Part shown: piece by piece, positions 1 through 8,790 of the stretch
Position numbering within the stretch: the first letter of the stretch is position 1
Layout: each line of letters starts with the position of its first letter
Source of the DNA: Desulfobacteraceae bacterium
Lineage (GTDB): Bacteria > Desulfobacterota > Desulfobacteria > Desulfobacterales > Desulfosalsimonadaceae
NCBI GenBank assembly: GCA_011389935.1
Contig: JAABTJ010000004.1
Span: 1 to 64,000, forward strand
Length of the DNA stretch: 64,000 nt
Direction: 5' to 3'
The notes under the pieces: model-generated
Seen by the model: the letters and a program-made list of their open reading frames with translations, nothing else
Databases searched by the model: none
What the model was told of the DNA's origin: nothing
Position numbers and translations under genes: made by a program

Positions 1-204
1 ATAAATATATACCCGTTTTCTGCGATGCCTATTGTACCTTGGTACAGGTTTGAAAAAAAAGAGCGCATGAAGTGGCTCGTCAGTGGGATGAAAAGGTGCC
101 TGCAAAGTAGAAATCAAGAACGCAACAGGCAAAACAGGGCAGGTCGTCTCAGAAAAACGAAATGCTATAGCAAAGGCATTGCAAAAAAGTATGGACATAA
201 CTAA
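1..204 (+). CDS. Partial open frame at window edge, unrecognised
   Basis: Frame 1 is open from the first base to a TAA at 202-204 (67 codons), very rich in Lys and Arg near its end. It could be the C-terminus of a gene starting upstream, possibly a mobile-element protein, but I recognise no family and it may be chance. Nothing else is seen before the gene at 293. Confidence 0.2.
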   Translation: MNIYPFSAMPIVPWYRFEKKERMKWLVSGMKRCLQSRNQERNRQNRAGRLRKTKCYSKGIAKKYGHN

Positions 205-292
205 CTGATTATGGGTTATTATCATAAAAAAGGGTTCTATTTCGCTCTTTTTTCTGATCACCCGGAGACCCCGAGGCAAGGAATGACTACCC

Positions 293-1198
293 ATGATGAA
301 AATTACGGTAAACCGCGCAGAAAAGTTGTTTAAAAAGGCGGCTGAAAACCTTTCAAAAGAATTGGTCAACTTTGATGAATTGCCCGTTTTCAGCTATTGG
401 TGCAAATTTTACGGGGAAAATCCGGATGAAGGAGAAGAGGACATACGTCTGATTGATGCGGCGGTTTATAATCATCTCGAAAGCAAGTCCATGCTCAATA
501 AGCTTTTGGTAAAACATAATATCCAAGGTGTTTTTCCGGCAACATACAACCGGGTAGCAGACGCAGTGAATTATGGAAAAGAGGTGAATATATGGTTTGT
601 CAAGCCCGCTCATCTGTCAGGCGGCAGAGGCATCCAGGTCATTTCCAATGACCGGCTGAAAACATTTGAGCTTCCACAATTTCATATTATTCAGGAAGGC
701 ATTGAGAATATTGCGCTCATTGGCGATAGAAAATTTACCCTCCGCATCTATGCCCTTTTATGGAATAAAAGCCTTTATCTGTTTGATGACGGGTTTGCCC
801 TGGTTCATGGACCCAGGTATCGTCCGGGCAGTACAGACTACAAGGTCCAGGTGGATCACAGGGGGTTCCAGAATGGGCGGAGCGGCATAGAGATGCAAAT
901 GCTGTCAACACTTCCTCAAAGCATTAATATTATGGAGAAGGCGGCATCATCCATGCGAAAATTGCTGCCGGTTCTGGAAGAGAACTTGCAAGCCTCAAGC
1001 CCTTTGCGCTACCTGATTTTGGGGATCGACGGCCTGTTGCTGGATAACGGGGACCTGAAGTTTATCGAGATCAATGCCATACCCAATTTCCTTCATACCC
1101 CTGAAATTGATGAAAAGGTGAACATCCCCTTGTTCGAGCACGTCATGCGGATAATGGTTGCACTCGGCAGCGACCGGTTTCTACAACTTTTTCCCTGA
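293..1198 (+). CDS. Tubulin-tyrosine-ligase-like / ATP-grasp domain protein
   Basis: The 301-aa protein resembles the TTL branch of the ATP-grasp fold. A central FVKPAHLSGGRGIQVI segment (about residues 101-116) looks like the nucleotide-binding Lys and flexible Gly-rich loop. The segment RKFTLRIYAL follows, and the C-terminal FIEINAIPNFL (about 258-268) looks like the metal-binding Glu/Asn pair of ATP-grasp enzymes. Such enzymes join a carboxylate to an amine using ATP; the substrate here cannot be inferred. A second ATG follows directly, so the start may be one codon later; an AAGGA-like ribosome site lies about 15 bases upstream. It stands alone, facing the minus-strand block that ends at the tRNA gene. 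No signal peptide or membrane segment is visible. Confidence 0.6.
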   Translation: MMKITVNRAEKLFKKAAENLSKELVNFDELPVFSYWCKFYGENPDEGEEDIRLIDAAVYNHLESKSMLNKLLVKHNIQGVFPATYNRVADAVNYGKEVNIWFVKPAHLSGGRGIQVISNDRLKTFELPQFHIIQEGIENIALIGDRKFTLRIYALLWNKSLYLFDDGFALVHGPRYRPGSTDYKVQVDHRGFQNGRSGIEMQMLSTLPQSINIMEKAASSMRKLLPVLEENLQASSPLRYLILGIDGLLLDNGDLKFIEINAIPNFLHTPEIDEKVNIPLFEHVMRIMVALGSDRFLQLFP

Positions 1199-1352
1199 TA
1201 CAAGCAATTGCCGATTTGTCCTTCCGTCATCTGGAGCGAGGTGTGTGATTATCAATATACGATTATGATTTGGGTCGAAGACCACCGGATCACAAAAGCA
1301 GGGATAACGAACCTGCAATCAGAACATCGAATCGGCGTGTTGAGCCTTGTTA

Positions 1353-1393
1353 GAAAAAAAAGGGTTTGCAGATGATCATATCTGCAAACCCTT
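1353..1393 (-). terminator. Rho-independent terminator after tRNA-Val
   Basis: Read on the minus strand, a perfect 13-bp stem (arms 1361-1373 and 1380-1392, extendable by one pair) with a 6-nt loop is followed by eight U residues (1353-1360). It lies directly downstream of the tRNA, so it should end the minus-strand transcript. Confidence 0.93.
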
Positions 1394-1402
1394 GTCATTT
1401 GC

Positions 1403-1477
1403 TGGTGGGCGGTACTGGGTTTGAACCAGTGACTTCTACCGTGTGAAGGTAGCACTCTCCCGCTGAGTTAACCGCCC
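1403..1477 (-). tRNA. tRNA-Val (anticodon CAC)
   Basis: On the minus strand the cloverleaf folds completely: acceptor GGGCGGT/ACCGCCC, D-arm ACTC/GAGT, anticodon stem CTACC/GGTAG around loop TTCACAC (anticodon CAC, reads GUG), T-arm ACTGG/CCAGT with loop TTCAAAC, discriminator A and an encoded CCA. A strong terminator follows. It lies 37 bases downstream of scpB and may be cotranscribed with it. Confidence 0.96.
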
Positions 1478-1514
1478 GTATGTACCCCATGAATAAAAAT
1501 TATCCCTCCCGAAG

Positions 1515-2129
1515 TCAAGCGTTGTTTTTAAAATTTGACGGGTCGGTTGGATCCGTCGAACCCAAGGGAAGATCAGGGGTCTGGTAGCCGGATTGCGGTT
1601 TCGGGGAAGGCGGAGGGACGTCTTCGATCTCATCGGGCTTGGGCAAATCCTTCAGGTCCTTGAGATCGAACGTTTCGAGAAATTTTTTCGTTGTGCCGTA
1701 GACCAGGGGGCGCCCCGGGACATCGCGGCGGCCCAGCACGCGGATCAGTTTTTTTTCCTGAAGAAATCGCAGGGTATTGCCGGAGTTGACGCCGCGGATG
1801 TGTTCGACCTCGGTTCTCAGCACCGGCTGCCGGTAGGCGACAATGGCAAGGGTTTCCATTGCGGCCTTGCTGAGCCGCACCGGGGCGGGCGCCTTGAGCC
1901 TGTGGATGTATTCTTTGTATTCGGGACGCGTCCGGAGCTGGAATCCGCCGGCAACTTCATGGACCACGATCGGCCCTTTCCGGGCCTCGTACTCGGCGGA
2001 AAGCTCGCTTATGGCGCGCCGGATTTCGGAAGCAGGGGTGTCTTCCAGCACCGTTTTCACCTGTTCTACGGTGAGCGGGCCGTCGGATACGAAAAGGAGC
2101 CCTTCAACAATGTTTTTGATTTCCGTCAT
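1515..2129 (-). CDS. scpB: Segregation and condensation protein B (ScpB)
   Basis: The 204-aa protein has the ScpB layout of two winged-helix domains: IKNIVEGLLFVSDGPLTVEQV at the N-terminus and the hallmark ETLAIVAYRQPVLRTEVEHIRGV in the second domain (about residues 86-110), then GRRDVPGRPLVYGTT. ScpB dimers bind the ScpA kleisin linker and regulate the Smc complex that compacts and separates chromosomes. The tail (about residues 165-204) is Pro-rich and low-complexity. It starts 6 bases after scpA ends, so the two are cotranscribed in the usual scpA-scpB order. Confidence 0.95.
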   Translation of the reverse strand: MTEIKNIVEGLLFVSDGPLTVEQVKTVLEDTPASEIRRAISELSAEYEARKGPIVVHEVAGGFQLRTRPEYKEYIHRLKAPAPVRLSKAAMETLAIVAYRQPVLRTEVEHIRGVNSGNTLRFLQEKKLIRVLGRRDVPGRPLVYGTTKKFLETFDLKDLKDLPKPDEIEDVPPPSPKPQSGYQTPDLPLGSTDPTDPSNFKNNA

Positions 2130-2135
2130 GGCTGT

Positions 2136-2867
2136 CTACAATGCATAGAGCGTGAAGTCCCCGTTTTCGGCGATGTCGGATACCTGAACCAGGTGCAGGC
2201 GCGCGATTTCCAGGATGGACAGAAAGGAGATCACCAGCTCGTCCCGGTCGGGTTTTACGGATATCAGTTCCCGGAAGGAGAGGGTCCCTTTTTCTTCCAG
2301 CAGGGATAGGATTTCGGTCATCCTGTCCCTGACCGACACCTTTTCCGGCGTAATTTCGTACGTAATCGCCGGTGATGCCCGCTCGATCAATTCGCGCCAG
2401 GTTCCTGCCAGTTCAAAGAGATCGGCCGCAACGGGCTTTTGATCCGAAGGCGCCGTCCGGTCCGCTTCCGCCAGGCGGCCGGTGAACACGTCTTCGCCCA
2501 GGATGTTCCGCCGGCCAAGGATTTCGGATGCCGCCTTCATCCGGATGTATTCTATGAGCGGTCCGGCAATGGCGTCCCTTGGGTCTTCATCCTCGTCAGC
2601 GTCCGGTTTTGTGCCCGGCAGAAGGGTTCTTGACTTGATGTGCGCCAATGTGGCGGCCATGACCAGAAAATCTGCGGCCACATTGATGTTCATCGCCTTC
2701 ATCCACTCGATATATTCCAGGAAGCGTTCCGTGATAAAGGCGATGGGGATATCGTAGATGTCGAGTTCGTTTTTCCGGATCAAATGGACCAGAAGATCCA
2801 TGGGACCTTCGAATACATGCGCCAGTTTGACCTGGTAGCCCTCTTCGGAAAAGCGCTCTTCCGGCAT
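2136..2867 (-). CDS. scpA: Segregation and condensation protein A (ScpA, kleisin)
   Basis: The 243-aa protein has the ScpA N-terminal motif FEGPMDLLVHLIRKNELDIYD (about residues 19-39) and ITERFLEYIEWM, then AADFLVMAATLAHIKSRTLLP, all kleisin hallmarks. The C-terminal winged helix (about 180-243) should bind the Smc ATPase head. ScpA bridges Smc heads and recruits ScpB. It lies between trpS (20 bases upstream) and scpB, so trpS-scpA-scpB looks like one minus-strand unit. Confidence 0.95.
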   Translation of the reverse strand: MPEERFSEEGYQVKLAHVFEGPMDLLVHLIRKNELDIYDIPIAFITERFLEYIEWMKAMNINVAADFLVMAATLAHIKSRTLLPGTKPDADEDEDPRDAIAGPLIEYIRMKAASEILGRRNILGEDVFTGRLAEADRTAPSDQKPVAADLFELAGTWRELIERASPAITYEITPEKVSVRDRMTEILSLLEEKGTLSFRELISVKPDRDELVISFLSILEIARLHLVQVSDIAENGDFTLYAL

Positions 2868-2887
2868 AATTGCAGATACTGTTTTTT

Positions 2888-3874
2888 TTAGATTTTTACT
2901 GCGTTTCTGACCTGTTCCATTGTTTTTTCAGCTTCTTCTGCGGCTTTCTGGTTCCCGCTTTCTATGATGTCTTGCACCATGGCGCTGTTTTGGCGGAAAT
3001 AATAGATCCTTTCGCGGATCGGCGCCAGGTAGGCGATCAGGAATTCAGCCATTTTTTTCTTGCATGCCACGCACCCGATTTCCGCCTTCCGGCAGGCCGC
3101 ATCGATTTCGGCGACGGTTTCGGCCGGCGAGTAAAACCGGTGAAACGTGAACACATTGCAGATATCCGGATCACCGGGGTCGTCTTTTCGGATGCGCTGG
3201 GGATCGGTGATCATCTGGGCGGTTTTTTTGCGTATGTCTTCCGGCGATTCGGACAGGTATATGGCATTGTTGTAGCTTTTGCTCATTTTTCGCCGGTCAA
3301 GCCCCAGGATTTTGCTGGTCTCCGTGAGAATGGTTTCCGGTTCCGGAAATACCCTGCCGTAGAGGTAGTTGAAGCGGCGGGCGATTTCGCGGGTAATCTC
3401 GATGTGTGGCGCCTGGTCGATTCCCACGGGAACGCCGTTTGCCCGGTAAATGATAATGTCTGCCGCCTGGAGCACAGGATAGCCCAGAAAGCCGAACGTG
3501 GACAGGTCCTTGCTGTTTAGGGCCTCGATCTGTTCCTTGTACGTGGGGTTGCGCTCCAGCCAGGGGACCGGGGTGATCATGGACAAAAGCAGAAACAGTT
3601 CGGCATGGGCCTTGACCGCGGATTGGACGAAAAGGGTGCTTTTTTCGGGGTCCAGCCCGGCACCCAGCCAGTCGGTCATCATGTTCTGCGAGAAACCCGC
3701 GATATTGCCCGGGTCCTCGTAATCGGAGGTCAGGGCGTGCCAGTCCGCAATAAAAAAGAAGCAGTCGTAATCGTCCTGCATATTGATCCAGTTGGCCAGC
3801 GCGCCGTGGAGGTTGCCCAGGTGAAGGGCGCCCGTGGGGCGCATGCCGCTGACGATCCGTTTTTTTTCAAGCAT
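2888..3874 (-). CDS. trpS: Tryptophanyl-tRNA synthetase
   Basis: A 328-aa class I aminoacyl-tRNA synthetase that charges tRNA-Trp in the cytosol. GALHLGNLHGA (residues 15-25) is the HIGH-type signature. YPVLQAADIIIYRANGVPVG is a TrpRS core motif with GIDQAPHIE following, and RRKMSKSYNN is the KMSKS loop. The length is normal for the bacterial compact type. It lies 58 bases after the M50 protease gene and 20 bases before scpA, all on the minus strand, an arrangement common in Desulfobacterota. Confidence 0.97.
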   Translation of the reverse strand: MLEKKRIVSGMRPTGALHLGNLHGALANWINMQDDYDCFFFIADWHALTSDYEDPGNIAGFSQNMMTDWLGAGLDPEKSTLFVQSAVKAHAELFLLLSMITPVPWLERNPTYKEQIEALNSKDLSTFGFLGYPVLQAADIIIYRANGVPVGIDQAPHIEITREIARRFNYLYGRVFPEPETILTETSKILGLDRRKMSKSYNNAIYLSESPEDIRKKTAQMITDPQRIRKDDPGDPDICNVFTFHRFYSPAETVAEIDAACRKAEIGCVACKKKMAEFLIAYLAPIRERIYYFRQNSAMVQDIIESGNQKAAEEAEKTMEQVRNAVKI

Positions 3875-3932
3875 TATTTGCTTCTCCGAAAATTGACGTT
3901 TCAGGGGGATGATTTTGCAATGGCATCCGGGG

Positions 3933-4586
3933 TTATCTCCCCAGCAGAAAATAGGTTATGGGGCCCACGATATTCCGGATCAATATGCCCAGGGCGCCGC
4001 TCATAAGCAGAACAACAAGGACAATGATGCCGTACGGCCCGATTTTTTCATACGACCTTCTGGCTTCCGGCGGAAGAAGAACGGAAAGCACTTTGCTCCC
4101 GTCCAGCGGGGGGATCGGTATCAGGTTGAAGACCGCCAGGATCACGTTAATTAAGGTGAAATACAAAAGAAGCTGGGCGATAATTGCCAGGACCGGCCCC
4201 GTGCCTGCCGGGTTGGACACGAACATGACCGCCTGGTATGCAATCCCGCTGATAACTGCGCACAGAAGGTTTACCGTCACCCCGGCAATGGAGACCACAA
4301 AGGTGCCCAGTTGAGGGTTGCGCAGATTGTGGAAATTGACCGGAACCGGCTTGGCATAGCCGAACAGGATCGGGGATCCGGTAAAGACCAGCAGTGCGGG
4401 TAGCAGCACGGACCCGAAGGGGTCCAGATGCCGGACAGGGTTCAAAGACAGCCTGCCGGCCTTTTTTGCAGTATAATCCCCGAACCGGAAGGCGGCATAC
4501 CCGTGGGCCACTTCATGGAGCGTCACGGCAAACAGAAGGGGGATGATCATGGTCAGGAAGCGTACGATGATATCAGGTGTCGGCAT
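3933..4586 (-). CDS. Site-2-protease family (M50) membrane metalloprotease
   Basis: The 217-aa protein carries the zinc-binding HEVAHG motif (residues 24-29, HExxH with catalytic Glu) in its first hydrophobic segment and a distal NLIPIPPLDGSKVL motif, the NPxPPLDG-type third zinc ligand. Several hydrophobic segments indicate an inner-membrane protein. There is no PDZ domain, so it belongs to the short YwhC/Rip-like class rather than RseP; the substrate is unknown. Its start overlaps the end of the DHH-CBS-nucleotidyltransferase gene by 14 bases, suggesting translational coupling. Confidence 0.9.
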   Translation of the reverse strand: MPTPDIIVRFLTMIIPLLFAVTLHEVAHGYAAFRFGDYTAKKAGRLSLNPVRHLDPFGSVLLPALLVFTGSPILFGYAKPVPVNFHNLRNPQLGTFVVSIAGVTVNLLCAVISGIAYQAVMFVSNPAGTGPVLAIIAQLLLYFTLINVILAVFNLIPIPPLDGSKVLSVLLPPEARRSYEKIGPYGIIVLVVLLMSGALGILIRNIVGPITYFLLGR

Positions 4587-7272
4587 ATTGTTTTATCAAC
4601 TCGATTTCGTCATTAATGGTTTGTATGCGGCCGTCCAGTTTTTCTGCGAGAAGTTCCCTGAAAATTTTTCCATACAGGGGGGACGGGGGCATGCCCAATT
4701 TTTGAATGTCCTTTCCTGTAACCGATACCCGAACGTATTGCAAGTCCGTAACATAAAGAGAAATGGCTTTTTTTATTTTTTCGTGCTCAGCTATCGCCAT
4801 CATGAACAACAGGATTTCTGTGCGAAACCCTTTCAGGCGGTTGTATAGTTCGCTGTTTTTCATGGGGAGCCGGCGCGCCAGAAGGGAAAGGCATTCCTCC
4901 GCCCTTGCCTTCTCTTCGATAAACAGCTTTCGGTATCGGGGGGAAAGCTCGAAGCGCGTGCATAAATCTTCCGCCGCCGCCCTGTCGGCATGCCGGATCA
5001 GAATCAGGAAATACACGCTCCATTTCATGTAATCTGTTTCAATATACAGAAGGTCATACCACGACAGGACTTTTTTTGCGGAAATCAGCCAGTCCGTCAG
5101 CTTCTTGTCCAGCGTGATCGAAGGGTCGATCACTTTTAAGAGTTCGAACTCCTTGAGCCGAAGCAGTGCGGAAATCGGATTTTCTTCTTTCAGCAGGTGG
5201 GAAATTTCCGAAAAAACGCGTCTTCCAGACAGGCGTTTAAAAAAATCCATTTTTACGGCGTTTTCGATCAGCCCTGCCGTCAGCTTGCCGATGGTGAAGC
5301 CGAAGCGCTGCTCAAAACGCACGGCACGGAAAACCCGTGTCGGGTCCTCCACAAAACTCAGGTTGTGGAGGATCCGGATGACGCCTTCCTTGAGATCCCG
5401 CCGGCCGCCGAAAAAATCGATCAGTTGACCGAATCTGTCGGCATTAAGGCATATGGCCAGGGTGTTTATGGTAAAGTCGCGCCGGTAAAGGTCCAGTTTT
5501 ATGGAACTCATTTCCACCGTGGGAAGGGCGGCGGGGAACTGGTAGTATTCCATGCGCGAAGATGCAATGTCAATTTTAAAGCCGTCCGGAAAAATGACCA
5601 CCGCGGTGCCGAATTTTGCATAGGCATTAATCCGCAGCCCCTTTTTACGGGCAAACGCTTCGGCAAAGGCGATGCCGTTTCCCTCGATAACGATATCAAT
5701 ATCTTCATTGTGCCGGTATAAAAAAAGATCCCGAACAAAACCGCCCACCACGTATGCGGTAAACCCCATTTCCTCGGCCACTTCACCGATATGGCGCAGC
5801 ATGTCCATGATTGTGCCCGAAAGCCGCTCCTTCATGAACCCCATCACTTTTTTGGTTTTTGGGTGATCCATGGTCAAAACGGACTGATCCTGCTGCGGTG
5901 TTTTTCCCCGGGCGTCCTGGATCAATGAATTGAGCAGGTCCGTGCGGGTGATAACGCCCACAATCACGTCGTTTTCCATTACCGGTAAAATCCGCTGGTT
6001 GTTGCCGATGATTTTGTCCTGAATTTCCTCGATGCCCGCATCGGGTCCAACAGACGCGAATTCCGAGGTCATGTATTCGGATATGGCGATATCGTCGAGC
6101 TTGTGGTAAAGCGCTTTTTCAATGACCTGCCTCGAGATGAACCCCTTGAGCTGCTGCGTGGGGCTTTTTTTGCCGGTTTTTACCACCAGCAGGGCGTTGA
6201 CATTATACCTGGACAACAGCTGCCGCGCTTTTCTGCAGGTAATGTCCGGCTCCGCCATGATCGGCGGAGAAGACATGATGTCTTTTGCCGTCAAAACGGA
6301 TTTCAACTGTTTTTGCAGGATTTCGAGGAGGCGGTTTTCCGTCTGGGCAAGGGTCATTTTCCGGATGGTGGCGGCAGCGGCGAAACTGTGCCCGCCGCCC
6401 CCCAGTTCCCGCACAGCGGCGCCCACGTTGATTTCCGGGGTCCGGCTCCGCGCGGCGACATAAATCTTGTTTTTCATCAGGACAATGGCGAATAGCGCGT
6501 TGAGGTTTTCGATGCGGAGCATTTTCTGTACCAGAAAAGCCATGTCAGGGATGTACTCGTCGCATGATACCACGCTCAGTACCACATCGTAGCCGTTGAT
6601 ATTGTAATGATCGGCATTTCTGAGAAGATCGTTCAAAAGAGCGATCTGTCGCGGGTCCATTTCCTTGGATATCAAGTCGGAGATGGTGGCGAGGTTCGCC
6701 CCTTTGCCCCGCAGATACGCCGCGGCCATGAAATCATGCTCTGTGGTTGAGGGGTAGGTGAACGAACCCGTGTCTTCAAAAATGCCCAGGCACATGATTG
6801 TGGCTTCATCCGGTGTGATCTCGATGTTTTTTTCCCGGAGCAGATCGACGAGCATGGTCACGTTGGCACCGGTCTGGCGGCTGACTTCAATGCTTGCGGA
6901 AATGTCACTCGATAGGGAGGGGTGATGGTCGTATACGTGAATTTCGATATCCGGCCGGGAAAGAAGGCTTTCCAACTCGCCGATGCGGGAAGGCTGTTTT
7001 GTGTCCACGACAACCAGCCGTGCAACCCTCTCGGAATCGATATTTCCAAATTCAACCATGTTAAACAGGTATGCCATGGAACTGACGATGAAGTTTTTCA
7101 TACTTTTTTCGTAAAACCCGGGAAACACCACGAGGGATCCGGGATACAGTTTGTGTGCGGCCAGCATGGAGCCGACTGCATCAAAATCCGCGTTTATATG
7201 GGTGGTAATAAGGGTGAGCTTCTGATCTTCCGCGGGGCTTTTTGTTGTCAAGATGGGTACCCTGTCGTGCAT
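4573..7272 (-). CDS. DHH phosphoesterase - CBS pair - tRNA nucleotidyltransferase fusion
   Basis: An 899-aa three-part protein. The N-terminus (about 17-320) is a DHH-family phosphoesterase with THINADFDAVGSM, VVDTKQP and the DHHPS motif, ending in the DHHA1-type GGGGHSFAAAA. A CBS-domain pair follows (about 328-455). The C-terminal half (about 485-890) is a class II nucleotidyltransferase/poly(A)-polymerase-like domain with YVVGGFVRDLFL, the DIDIVIEG metal-binding Asp pair and RRDFTINTLA. This composite is known in deltaproteobacteria and Aquifex-like bacteria, where it is assigned to 3' CCA or A addition on tRNA. Whether this copy adds CCA or only A cannot be read from sequence. The CBS pair suggests adenylate sensing; this is inference. 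Confidence 0.88.
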   Translation of the reverse strand: MHDRVPILTTKSPAEDQKLTLITTHINADFDAVGSMLAAHKLYPGSLVVFPGFYEKSMKNFIVSSMAYLFNMVEFGNIDSERVARLVVVDTKQPSRIGELESLLSRPDIEIHVYDHHPSLSSDISASIEVSRQTGANVTMLVDLLREKNIEITPDEATIMCLGIFEDTGSFTYPSTTEHDFMAAAYLRGKGANLATISDLISKEMDPRQIALLNDLLRNADHYNINGYDVVLSVVSCDEYIPDMAFLVQKMLRIENLNALFAIVLMKNKIYVAARSRTPEINVGAAVRELGGGGHSFAAAATIRKMTLAQTENRLLEILQKQLKSVLTAKDIMSSPPIMAEPDITCRKARQLLSRYNVNALLVVKTGKKSPTQQLKGFISRQVIEKALYHKLDDIAISEYMTSEFASVGPDAGIEEIQDKIIGNNQRILPVMENDVIVGVITRTDLLNSLIQDARGKTPQQDQSVLTMDHPKTKKVMGFMKERLSGTIMDMLRHIGEVAEEMGFTAYVVGGFVRDLFLYRHNEDIDIVIEGNGIAFAEAFARKKGLRINAYAKFGTAVVIFPDGFKIDIASSRMEYYQFPAALPTVEMSSIKLDLYRRDFTINTLAICLNADRFGQLIDFFGGRRDLKEGVIRILHNLSFVEDPTRVFRAVRFEQRFGFTIGKLTAGLIENAVKMDFFKRLSGRRVFSEISHLLKEENPISALLRLKEFELLKVIDPSITLDKKLTDWLISAKKVLSWYDLLYIETDYMKWSVYFLILIRHADRAAAEDLCTRFELSPRYRKLFIEEKARAEECLSLLARRLPMKNSELYNRLKGFRTEILLFMMAIAEHEKIKKAISLYVTDLQYVRVSVTGKDIQKLGMPPSPLYGKIFRELLAEKLDGRIQTINDEIELIKQYADT

Positions 7273-7575
7273 GTATTGATAAAAGAGGAAACAGTTACAT
7301 ATTGTTTTTTGTTTTTTATTATGTTAATAACTTATTTGCAAATTGATTTTTACAGGGTACCGTTTCATTGCGGCATGATTGTTGATGATTAGTGGCCGCT
7401 CAGTATTTTCGGTCACCCGGTTTGATCCTAATGGATAAGCACCTGATGCTCACCTTGCTGTGAACCGATAACGTCCGGAGAACGGATAGTTATTCATGTC
7501 TAATAGATTTTCCAGTCGCCCGGCCGGGCCGAAAAATTGTTCAGGAACAAGGACGAAATGAAAAAGGGGGCGTAA
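7273..7575. other. Divergent intergenic region, no gene seen
   Basis: A 303-base region lies between the minus-strand DHH-CBS gene and plus-strand pilC. The part nearest the DHH gene (7290-7350) is AT-rich and should hold promoters. I see no RNA gene, repeat or convincing consensus promoter. A short GGGGGCG stretch just before 7576 is the likely pilC ribosome site. Confidence 0.5.
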
Positions 7576-8781
7576 ATGCCGGTTTTTCAGTGGGAAGGGA
7601 AGGATCGCTCGAACCAGAAGCAGAAAGGTGAAATGGAAGCGGCAAGTGAACAGGCCGTCCGGAGCACGCTGGCCCGACAGCAGATCACCCCTGGAAAAAT
7701 AAAGCAAAAACCCAAGGACCTGTTTGAAAATGTCAGCTTTTTGCAGCCCAAGATTCAGCATCATGATATCATCATATTCTGCAGACAGTTTTCCACGATG
7801 ATCGATGCCGGGCTGCCGATTATTCAGTGCCTCGATATCCTTCAGGCGCAGCAGGACAACAAGACCTTCAAGAAAATGCTCCACGAAATCAAGACGTCTG
7901 TTGAAAGCGGCCAGACGCTTGCAGAATCCCTGAAAAAATATCCCCAACATTTTGATGATCTGTTTGTCAATATGGTCGCCGCAGGAGAGGCGGGTGGTAT
8001 TCTCGACGTCATTTTACGTCGGCTTTCCGCGTACATGGAAAAGGCCGCCAAGCTGAAAGCCCAGGTAAAGGGCGCCATGACCTACCCGATCATCACGCTG
8101 ATCATCGCCTTCGGCGTCGTTGCGGTCATCCTGGTGTTCGTCATTCCGGTTTTTGAAGAAATGTTCAGGGATTTCGGCTCCGCCCTTCCCGCTCCCACGC
8201 AGGTGGTCATCAACATGAGCGATTTCGTCATCGGGAATATCCTATACATCATCATTGCGATCGTCCTGTTTGTTTTTGCGTTCCGGCGGTTTCTCAAGAC
8301 AGAGCGGGGGCGGGCCTTTTTCGACGACAAACTTCTGAAATTGCCGATAATCGGTATTCTGCTCCGCAAAGTGGCCGTGGCGCGGTTCACCCGAACCATG
8401 GGAACCATGCTGGCCAGTGGGGTCGCCATTCTGGAAGCACTGGATATCGTGGCCAAAACTTCCGGGAACAAGACGATCGAAAACGCCCTCTACTCGGTTC
8501 GAAGCAGCATTGCCGAAGGGCAGACCATTGCCGATCCGCTCTCCAGGACGGGTGTTTTCCCGCCCATGGTGTGCCAGATGATCGCCGTTGGCGAATCCAC
8601 GGGTGCGGTTGACGCGATGATGGAAAAAATTGCGGATTTCTATGAAGAGGAAGTGGACCAGGCAGTCGATAACCTGACCTCCATGATCGAGCCGGTCATG
8701 ATTGTGTTTCTCGGCGTTATCATCGGCGGGCTCGTCGTTTCGATGTATCTGCCCATATTCCAGATGGCCGGGGCGCTGTAG
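7576..8781 (+). CDS. pilC: Type IV pilus inner-membrane platform protein PilC (GspF family)
   Basis: The 401-aa length and the opening MPVFQWEGKDRSNQKQKGE are typical of PilC/GspF. Two T2SSF domains (about 65-190 and 270-395) each carry the FCRQFSTMIDAGLPI / FTRTMGTMLASGVAI type motif, separated by a long hydrophobic segment near 165-190; the C-terminus ends in another. PilC forms the membrane platform that couples the PilB/PilT ATPases to pilin assembly. No pilB, pilT or pilin is in the window. It lies 9 bases before the pilS-like kinase. Confidence 0.95.
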   Translation: MPVFQWEGKDRSNQKQKGEMEAASEQAVRSTLARQQITPGKIKQKPKDLFENVSFLQPKIQHHDIIIFCRQFSTMIDAGLPIIQCLDILQAQQDNKTFKKMLHEIKTSVESGQTLAESLKKYPQHFDDLFVNMVAAGEAGGILDVILRRLSAYMEKAAKLKAQVKGAMTYPIITLIIAFGVVAVILVFVIPVFEEMFRDFGSALPAPTQVVINMSDFVIGNILYIIIAIVLFVFAFRRFLKTERGRAFFDDKLLKLPIIGILLRKVAVARFTRTMGTMLASGVAILEALDIVAKTSGNKTIENALYSVRSSIAEGQTIADPLSRTGVFPPMVCQMIAVGESTGAVDAMMEKIADFYEEEVDQAVDNLTSMIEPVMIVFLGVIIGGLVVSMYLPIFQMAGAL

Positions 8782-8790
8782 CAAGCATAT

